Notes under the pieces: model-generated
Seen by the model: the letters and a program-made list of their open reading frames with translations, nothing else
Databases searched by the model: none
Told to the model about the DNA's origin: nothing
Origin: Xanthobacteraceae bacterium
GTDB lineage: Bacteria > Pseudomonadota > Alphaproteobacteria > Rhizobiales > Xanthobacteraceae
Assembly: GCA_030039655.1 (NCBI GenBank)
Contig: JASHVC010000521.1
Span: forward strand, 1-13,062
Length of the DNA: 13,062 bases
Reading direction: 5' to 3'
In this document: piece by piece, positions 9,141 through 13,062 of the stretch
Numbering within the stretch: position 1 is the first letter of the stretch
Layout: the number at the start of each line of letters is the position of its first letter
Translations under genes and position numbers: made by a program

Positions 9141-9566
9141 TTAGGAAACTGGCACGGCCTCTTGATGGTCGACAAATTTGCCTGCAGCCCGCCGTTCAGC
9201 GGGAAGCTGTAGGACGGTCGCGCGCTGACCAGATCGCAGGCGGGTTACCAGGACCGTTCGACCATTAGCAAATTCCAAGGCGTCGTGATGGCATTGCGCC
9301 TGCTCGAAGTTAACTTGGCGAAACCGAGCAACCTTTCCGCCCAATTTACCGAACTGGAACCGAGGAAAAAGCTTGGCGAAGGGATGACGACACTCCGCTT
9401 CCTCTTCGAAGGCGATCTCAGTGCCAGGTCGCAGACATACAGCAACGTTTGGCTCTCCGACCGCCGAAAAACCGGAGGTAAGGGTGCCCGCGAAAGCTGT
9501 GGTAATGAGCTTATCTCCAACGTTTGCCGGCCGGGACGCTACTTGATGTAGGCTGTAGTCGCACAT
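9141..9566 (-). CDS. Conserved-looking hypothetical protein, first gene behind riboswitch D
   Basis: 141-residue soluble protein with no signal peptide or membrane segment and no domain I recognise. It starts MCDYSLH and contains hydrophobic beta-like stretches (about 34-52 and 103-121), a Cys-rich flavour (C2, C44, C59, C92) and a CHHD at 92-95 that could bind metal. Real-gene evidence: composition and codon pattern are protein-like, a GAGG ribosome binding site sits 8 bases before the ATG at 9566, and the reading direction agrees with riboswitch D and eno. I recall similar MCDYSLH-starting proteins in Bradyrhizobium and Methylobacterium but cannot verify this here. Expression with enolase under a fluoride switch points to a role in fluoride tolerance. 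Function unknown. Confidence 0.8.
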   Translation of the reverse strand: MCDYSLHQVASRPANVGDKLITTAFAGTLTSGFSAVGEPNVAVCLRPGTEIAFEEEAECRHPFAKLFPRFQFGKLGGKVARFRQVNFEQAQCHHDALEFANGRTVLVTRLRSGQRATVLQLPAERRAAGKFVDHQEAVPVS

Positions 9567-9584
9567 AGGGATTACCTCGCTCTG

Positions 9585-9605
9585 TTAAGCTCTGCTAAAT
9601 CGCAT
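9585..9605 (-). CDS. Possible six-residue leader peptide (MRFSRA)
   Basis: ATG at 9605 follows TAGGAG with a 6-base gap, a stronger ribosome binding site than that of the next gene, and reaches TAA after six codons. It ends 18 bases before the 141-residue gene. It could be a leader peptide, or chance. Confidence 0.2.
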   Translation of the reverse strand: MRFSRA

Positions 9606-9890
9606 GACGAGCTCCTATCCGCTGGAGCAATAGAGAGCCGCTATACGAGCGGCCTTGGTCGTCGCTTCTGCAACCATCTGAGTACTCGCAGCGGTTCGTA
9701 TTCTTTTTGACATCTGCGGTTCGGCTCCATTGCACGCAGCGCGAGCAAGCCCAAGCGGCTGCCTCCTGTATGAGCGGAGATCGCGGTGGAAGGTCTAGCC
9801 CAAGCCAAACTGGGCGTTGCGACGTGACTCGTTGGCAGCAACAGCTGGGCAGCGATTGCAACGGGGCTCTTCGGCCATGACGTCAACAAC
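9606..9890 (-). other. Long leader between terminator D and the hypothetical gene
   Basis: About 285 bases with no credible gene. Minus-strand open frames across it (9595-9861 and 9641-9955) have non-protein-like composition, and the second runs through the riboswitch. Apart from the mini-frame at its downstream end I see nothing functional. Confidence 0.5.
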
Positions 9891-9913
9891 AAAAAACCCA
9901 CCTTCGGTGGGTT
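9891..9913 (-). terminator. Intrinsic terminator of riboswitch D
   Basis: On the minus strand ACCCACC-GAA-GGTGGGT (9896-9912) is followed by six Ts (9891-9896). Its CCCACCG side (9905-9911) is exactly complementary to CGGTGGG (9926-9932), giving a 7-bp antiterminator. The stem sequence differs from that of copy B, yet the pairing is kept. Confidence 0.92.
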
Positions 9914-9942
9914 CACGCATGCGATCCCACCGCGATCATCCG

Positions 9943-9991
9943 CAGTAGGAGTCATCAGCCTTGCGGCAGCAGAAAGGGCGACTCCATGCCC
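9943..9991 (-). promoter_or_regulatory. Fluoride riboswitch D (crcB motif), upstream of the hypothetical gene and eno
   Basis: Minus-strand aptamer. P1 pairs GGGC (9988-9991) with GCCC (9976-9979); the loop ATGGAGTC contains GGAGTC (9980-9985). P3 is GCC-GCAA-GGC (9958-9967), then TGAT and GACTCC (9948-9953) for the pseudoknot. A 10-bp hairpin (9925-9934 with 9941-9950, two G-U) competes for the GACTCC arm and holds the antiterminator strand. The architecture is the same as copy B. Enolase is, from memory, a reported fluoride-riboswitch target, which supports the call. Confidence 0.95.
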
Positions 9992-9997
9992 GACATG

Positions 9998-10025
9998 AAG
10001 CTACCAAAAACCACACCTCCGTCAA
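9998..10025 (-). promoter_or_regulatory. Promoter of riboswitch D
   Basis: Minus-strand TTGACG (-35, 10020-10025), a 16-base spacer and TAGCTT (-10, 9998-10003). The transcript would begin within a base or two of P1 of the aptamer. Confidence 0.55.
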
Positions 10026-10175
10026 GACCGTAAGCAATGCCCAACCTGCTCGGCAGCCAGTAGGACATGCAATGGCACGTCACGCCGGGACGTACGAGGT
10101 CCACCGACATACCGCTGGCCGAACGCTTGGCACTGACAATAACATGAGTGAAGCGTCACCTTCGCGATCGGACGA

Positions 10176-10204
10176 TTGTCATCCCTAGCACTTCGCCGTA
10201 GAAA
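10176..10204 (+). promoter_or_regulatory. Promoter of riboswitch F / MFS operon
   Basis: TTGTCA (-35, 10176-10181), a 17-base spacer and TAGAAA (-10, 10199-10204), with a predicted start near 10211, the first base of P1. Divergent from promoter D; about 150 bases separate the two -35 boxes. Confidence 0.6.
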
Positions 10205-10210
10205 TCTGAC

Positions 10211-10256
10211 GGCGGTGGAGTTCGCCTCTAAGTGCCTCAACAGGCCAATGACTCCT
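10211..10256 (+). promoter_or_regulatory. Fluoride riboswitch F (crcB motif), upstream of the MFS-phosphatase operon
   Basis: P1 pairs GGCG (10211-10214) with CGCC (10223-10226); the loop GTGGAGTT supplies GGAGT (10217-10221). P3 is GCCT-CAAC-AGGC (10234-10245), followed by CAAT and GACTCC (10250-10255), whose ACTCC closes the pseudoknot with a further U-G possible. It sits at the likely transcript 5' end and ends only about 30 bases before the MFS start codon. CAAT replaces the commoner TGAT/TAAT linker. Confidence 0.88.
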
Positions 10257-10287
10257 GACGAAGCTTGTGCTTTCGAGAGGAGCCGCG
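10252..10287 (+). promoter_or_regulatory. Ribosome-binding-site sequestering hairpin of riboswitch F
   Basis: CTCCT of the aptamer arm (10252-10256) is complementary to the AGGAG ribosome binding site (10278-10282). The intervening CGAAGC-TTGT-GCTTTCG extends the stem. The pseudoknot and this hairpin cannot coexist, so fluoride binding should expose AGGAG, 5 bases before the ATG at 10288. Confidence 0.7.
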
Positions 10288-11478
10288 ATGAGCCAGCTTC
10301 GTGATCGCAAGATTGCGCTGCGATTTATAATTCTCATCGGCATCCTGAGCTTCTTTGCGGATTTTACGTATGAAGGCTCACGCAGTATCGTCGGTCCATA
10401 CCTGGCTTCGCTGCAAGCCACCGCTACCATTGTAGGTATCGTCACAGGGTTTGGAGAATTGCTCGGCTACGGTCTTCGCCTTTTTTCCGGGCGCTGGGCC
10501 GATGACACAGGTCGCTACTGGCCAATCACGATATTCGGCTATTTTGTACAGATGACGTCGGTGCCAGCACTCGCACTGACTGGCAGTTGGCCGGTTGCAG
10601 CAGTCCTGATTGTCCTCGAGCGCGTCGGCAAGGCGATTCGCAACCCGCCGCGGGACGTGATGCTTTCTCATGCGGGAAAGCAGCTTGGCGGCTACGGCTG
10701 GGCCTTCGGGCTGCACGAAGCCCTCGACCAATTCGGCGCCATGTTCGGCCCCCTCGCCGTTTCCGCTGTCCTGGTGTACGGCCGTAGCTACCGCGAGGCC
10801 TTCGCCGTTCTGCTGGTTCCCGCCATCGTGAATCTAAGCTTGGTGCTTCTGGCGAGATTTCTTTACCCGAAACCGGAAGACATGGAGACTTCGCAACCAG
10901 CGACGGTGCAAACGGACCTGCCGCGAATTTTTTGGATTTACCTGCTCGGCGCAATACTTGTTGCGGCGGGGTTCGCCGACTACCCGCTTATTGCTTATCA
11001 TTTCGCTCGAGCCGAAACAGTCCCGAGCAACTGGATAGCCATTTTGTATTCAGTTGCGATGGCGATAAGTGGTGCTGGCTCACTTGTTCTTGGACGTCTA
11101 TTCGATCGGTACGGATTTACGATCCTCGCACTTCTTACTATTGTCTCGGCGCTATTTGCACCCCTCGTATTCCTTGGAGGTTTCTGGTTGTCGCTGCTCG
11201 GCGCAGCAATTTGGGGATTGGGAATGGGAGCGCACGAATCAATCATTCCCGCGGCCATATCGCCGATGGTGTCACCACAGTGGCGCGCTTACGCGTTCGG
11301 TACATTTACAGCTGGCTATGGAATCTTCTGGTTCCTGGGCAGCGCGATAATCGGACTCTTATACGATCTGTCTGTGCCAACGGTCATCGCGTTCTGTGTG
11401 GCGACACAGATCGCCGCGGTACCTATTTTCCTCTGGGTTGGCCACCTGGGCTTAGCGCATGATGGAGAACCGCAATGA
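10288..11478 (+). CDS. MFS transporter, fluoride-riboswitch controlled
   Basis: 396-residue inner-membrane transporter with about 12 hydrophobic helices. Loop 2-3 carries the major facilitator motif (GRWADDTGR) and a second copy-like GRLFDRYG occurs after helix 8. RNPPRDVML after helix 4 and GLHEALDQFGAMFGPL in helix 5 resemble a poorly characterised MFS subgroup (usual form RxPxRDAL and GxHRAMDxxGAxxGP). The start at 10288 is chosen for AGGAG 5 bases upstream; a start at 10267 would include the binding site. Its stop overlaps the phosphatase start (ATGA), so the two are coupled. Substrate unknown. Fluoride export is possible from context, because no CrcB or CLC-F is nearby, but sequence alone does not show it; it might instead move an anion, phosphate compound or fluorinated metabolite. 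Confidence 0.93.
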   Translation: MSQLRDRKIALRFIILIGILSFFADFTYEGSRSIVGPYLASLQATATIVGIVTGFGELLGYGLRLFSGRWADDTGRYWPITIFGYFVQMTSVPALALTGSWPVAAVLIVLERVGKAIRNPPRDVMLSHAGKQLGGYGWAFGLHEALDQFGAMFGPLAVSAVLVYGRSYREAFAVLLVPAIVNLSLVLLARFLYPKPEDMETSQPATVQTDLPRIFWIYLLGAILVAAGFADYPLIAYHFARAETVPSNWIAILYSVAMAISGAGSLVLGRLFDRYGFTILALLTIVSALFAPLVFLGGFWLSLLGAAIWGLGMGAHESIIPAAISPMVSPQWRAYAFGTFTAGYGIFWFLGSAIIGLLYDLSVPTVIAFCVATQIAAVPIFLWVGHLGLAHDGEPQ

Positions 11479-12083
11479 AGGAGATTATTCGACGGCATCC
11501 GGTTCGCTTTCGCATCATAACGTCGGGCGGTCTCGCTCTGGTGCTCGTGGCTAGCTTGATTGCTTCCTATTGCGGCATCATTCGCTACACTGGCAATTTT
11601 CATGTCGTTGAACAAGGCAAGCTCTATCGTTCGGGACAGCTGGATGAATCTCGTTTTGCACAAGTTATTAGCCGGTATGGAGTTAAATCTATTTTGAATC
11701 TGCGCGGTGCCGGTCCTGGTCTAGCGTGGTACGACCATGAAGTTTCCATCGCTAATTCACTTGGAGTGGCCCATTTCGACTATGGCATTTCAGCAAGCGA
11801 CGTCGTCACAGCGGCGCAGTTAAACGAAATTTTGGCTATACTGCGTGGCGCTCCGAAGCCGATTTTGGTTCACTGCCAAGCGGGAGCCGATCGAGCGGGA
11901 CTCGTGACCGCCCTCTTTCTTGCCGAAATTGACCGAAAACCCCTCCAAGAAGCAGCGCGGCAACTGTCGTTGATCTACGGTCACTTTCCGTACCTAACCA
12001 GCAGAACAAGCGCGATGGATGAGAGCTATTGGCGTTACGTACTAGGAGAGGCGACGGATCATGGGCACGCCCATGATATGTGA
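11475..12083 (+). CDS. Membrane-anchored Cys-dependent phosphatase (dual-specificity/tyrosine phosphatase family)
   Basis: 202 residues. One N-terminal membrane helix (about 15-33) is followed by a phosphatase domain with the P-loop HCQAGADRAG (133-142), that is C-x5-R with nucleophile C134 and R140. D102 (FDYG) is a candidate general acid. The early YRSGQ motif (51-55) is typical of the bacterial dual-specificity-like group. Positive residues before the helix (KEIIRRHPVRFR) favour a cytoplasmic N-terminus, which would place the catalytic domain outside the cytoplasm, though such prediction is uncertain. It begins inside the MFS stop codon (ATGA) with GGAG 7 bases upstream, so it is translated with the transporter. 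The C-terminus is His-rich (DHGHAHDM). Substrate unknown; a lipid phosphate, phosphoprotein or phosphoinositide-like compound are all possible. Confidence 0.92.
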   Translation: MKEIIRRHPVRFRIITSGGLALVLVASLIASYCGIIRYTGNFHVVEQGKLYRSGQLDESRFAQVISRYGVKSILNLRGAGPGLAWYDHEVSIANSLGVAHFDYGISASDVVTAAQLNEILAILRGAPKPILVHCQAGADRAGLVTALFLAEIDRKPLQEAARQLSLIYGHFPYLTSRTSAMDESYWRYVLGEATDHGHAHDM

Positions 12084-12170
12084 GCCGCTAAGTCGTAAAG
12101 TTGCTCAGAAGGGTTTTGTTTTACGGAAGCGATCCCTTAGGTACCTCGGCGTTGATAAACAAACAAGCGA

Positions 12171-12872
12171 CTAGTCGCGGAAGATAGCAGCAAACTCTCC
12201 CAGAACGGATACATACAGCTGCCTCTTGAATGTCACAGCCAGTGTTTCCAACTCGTGCGCCGCGACCCAACGCCACGCATTGAATTCGGGGTGTTTAGTC
12301 GCAAGATTGATTTCAGCGTCCTCGCCTCTAAACAACATTACAAACCACTTCTGGCGCTGTCCCATCCAACGTCCGCCCCGGGCCTTCTTTGCGAGGTCCT
12401 CGGGGAGATCATAATATAGCCAGCGGGTGCTCTCCGCGATGATCTCGGCGTTCGCCGTTCCGATCTCTTCTTTTAGCTCGCGCAATGCCGCTTGCCGTGG
12501 TGTTTCGCCGGGATCGATGCCACCTTGTGGCATTTGCCATGCCTCCCCGGGTACGTCGTTCCGTCGAGCGATGAACACCTCGTTCCGCATGTTCACGAGC
12601 ATGATTCCGACGCCACGACGATACCTTCGTGGGTCGGGATCGTCAGCGCGCCGCTTTTCGGAGCGCGGCGCTTTCCGCTGGCCTTCCGCGTTTTTCAGAT
12701 GCCTCGAGATGCTTCTCAACAAGTTTCGAAGTTCGCGTTCGTCGACATTGTCAACCCGCATGAGGAGACGGACATCGGGATCGCTGAGGAGCATGACAAG
12801 ATCCGGCTCATCCGGCGCTCTCCGCTGGACCAGCTTTGCAGAAAATTGCTGGCGATTTTGCCGATCCTTCAT
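12171..12872 (-). CDS. Nudix hydrolase, RppH-like, with an N-terminal extension
   Basis: 233 residues. The C-terminal part (about 84-233) is a Nudix domain close to alphaproteobacterial RppH, the RNA 5'-pyrophosphohydrolase that also cleaves dinucleoside polyphosphates: YRRGVGIMLVN, then WQMPQGGI, a canonical Nudix box (G117, E123, R131-E132, E135-E136, G138), and later WRWV. RppH is usually about 160-170 residues, so the first 80 are extra: a basic leader, a helical DPDVRLLMRVDNVDERE segment (31-47), then a charged linker (about 60-82). The ATG at 12872 is set by AAAGGAG with a 7-base gap. That site lies in the switching region of riboswitch E. The substrate may be RNA ends, diadenosine polyphosphates or another pyrophosphate; RppH identity should not be assumed. 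Confidence 0.93.
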   Translation of the reverse strand: MKDRQNRQQFSAKLVQRRAPDEPDLVMLLSDPDVRLLMRVDNVDERELRNLLRSISRHLKNAEGQRKAPRSEKRRADDPDPRRYRRGVGIMLVNMRNEVFIARRNDVPGEAWQMPQGGIDPGETPRQAALRELKEEIGTANAEIIAESTRWLYYDLPEDLAKKARGGRWMGQRQKWFVMLFRGEDAEINLATKHPEFNAWRWVAAHELETLAVTFKRQLYVSVLGEFAAIFRD

Positions 12873-12879
12873 GTTGATG

Positions 12880-12924
12880 CTCCTTTCGCCACCTCTCCAC
12901 GATGTGGCGCTTCACGACGAGGAG
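12880..12924 (-). promoter_or_regulatory. Ribosome-binding-site sequestering structure of riboswitch E
   Basis: Minus-strand CTCCT (12920-12924) from the aptamer arm is complementary to AGGAG (12880-12884), the Nudix ribosome binding site. Between them CGCCAC/GTGGCG (12904-12909 with 12887-12892) forms an inner hairpin that brings the two together. Pseudoknot formation would release AGGAG. No terminator is present. Confidence 0.7.
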
Positions 12925-12966
12925 TCATCAGCCTTTTCGGCGCTTCACGGGGGTACTCCATCCCCG
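12918..12966 (-). promoter_or_regulatory. Fluoride riboswitch E (crcB motif), upstream of the Nudix gene
   Basis: Minus-strand aptamer. P1 pairs CGGGG (12962-12966) with CCCCG; the loop ATGGAGTA supplies GGAGT (12955-12959). P3 is GCC-GAAAA-GGC (12931-12941), followed by TGAT and GACTCC (12921-12926). ACTCC with GGAGT makes the pseudoknot. It is close to consensus and ends 45 bases before the Nudix start codon. Confidence 0.95.
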
Positions 12967-12974
12967 AGAGATTG

Positions 12975-13002
12975 AGCATAGCGAATCGACACGACGGAAC
13001 AA
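12975..13002 (-). promoter_or_regulatory. Promoter of riboswitch E / Nudix gene
   Basis: Minus-strand TTGTTC (-35, 12997-13002), a 16-base spacer and TATGCT (-10, 12975-12980). The start would fall around 12966-12969, at the first base of the aptamer. Confidence 0.55.
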
Positions 13003-13062
13003 GTCGTGATCGTAAATTGCGATGTCGGCGTATGACCCCCTCTTCCATCAGTATGGTAGAGC

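Noticed and set aside
9641..9955. Minus-strand 104-codon frame reading through riboswitch D
   Set aside because: It includes the aptamer and terminator and starts within the GATGACTCC element; a structural RNA explains this region better.
12168..12179. Perfect palindrome GCGACTAGTCGC at the Nudix stop codon
   Set aside because: It is short, has no loop or T-tract and overlaps coding sequence; probably chance.
1976..12966. The repeated GGAGTCATCAGCC elements as REP-like or mobile intergenic repeats
   Set aside because: Each copy is oriented toward a downstream gene, keeps the P1/P3/pseudoknot pairing despite sequence differences, and has a matching expression platform, so a riboswitch fits better than a selfish repeat.

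Overview
This window looks like a fluoride-response island in an alphaproteobacterium. The Bradyrhizobium/Rhodopseudomonas group (Rhizobiales) is the best guess, from the HEGGH-type FtsH, the RppH-like Nudix protein and the style of the small hypothetical protein. No rRNA, tRNA, CRISPR array, transposase or integrase was seen. The replicon cannot be assigned, but the content reads as accessory DNA.

The unifying signal is a structured element found six times. It has a short P1 stem whose loop carries GGAGTC or GGAGTT (GGGGTC in one copy), a GCC/GGC P3 hairpin, and then [T/C][G/A]AT-GACTCC. The two hexamers pair as a pseudoknot. This is the crcB motif, the fluoride riboswitch aptamer. Copies A (1976-2022, -), B (5568-5616, -), C (5789-5836, +), D (9943-9991, -), F (10211-10256, +) and E (12918-12966, -) each lie upstream of a gene and on its strand. 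Most have a recognisable promoter ending at or close to the aptamer.

Layout from left to right. Minus strand: ftsH (cut by the left edge) behind riboswitch A. Then two overlapping genes for MutS-like ATPases that lack the mismatch-recognition domains, behind riboswitch B. Plus strand, divergent from B: a cyclopropane-fatty-acid synthase gene behind riboswitch C. Then about 0.5 kb with no convincing gene. Minus strand: a complete enolase preceded by a 141-residue conserved-looking hypothetical gene, both behind riboswitch D. Plus strand, divergent from D: an MFS transporter overlapping a membrane-anchored Cys-dependent phosphatase gene, behind riboswitch F. Minus strand: a Nudix hydrolase with an unusual N-terminal extension, behind riboswitch E. 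All nine recognisable genes therefore sit behind a fluoride switch.

The expression platforms fall into two classes. A, B and D carry intrinsic terminators plus a strand that can pair either with the aptamer's GACTCC arm or with the 5' half of the terminator, which gives a simple ON-with-fluoride model. E and F can pair CTCCT from the aptamer arm with the AGGAG ribosome binding site. C uses the same switching strand against a helix that hides its ribosome binding site.

Inferred physiology: when fluoride enters, the cell makes more of a fluoride-sensitive glycolytic enzyme (enolase), alters its membrane lipids (cyclopropane synthase), clears damaged membrane proteins (FtsH), runs a candidate transporter, and deploys phosphoryl-transfer enzymes and a MutS-like ATPase pair of unknown role. 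No CrcB/Fluc or CLC-F exporter is in the window, so the MFS protein is an interesting candidate, or the exporter lies elsewhere.
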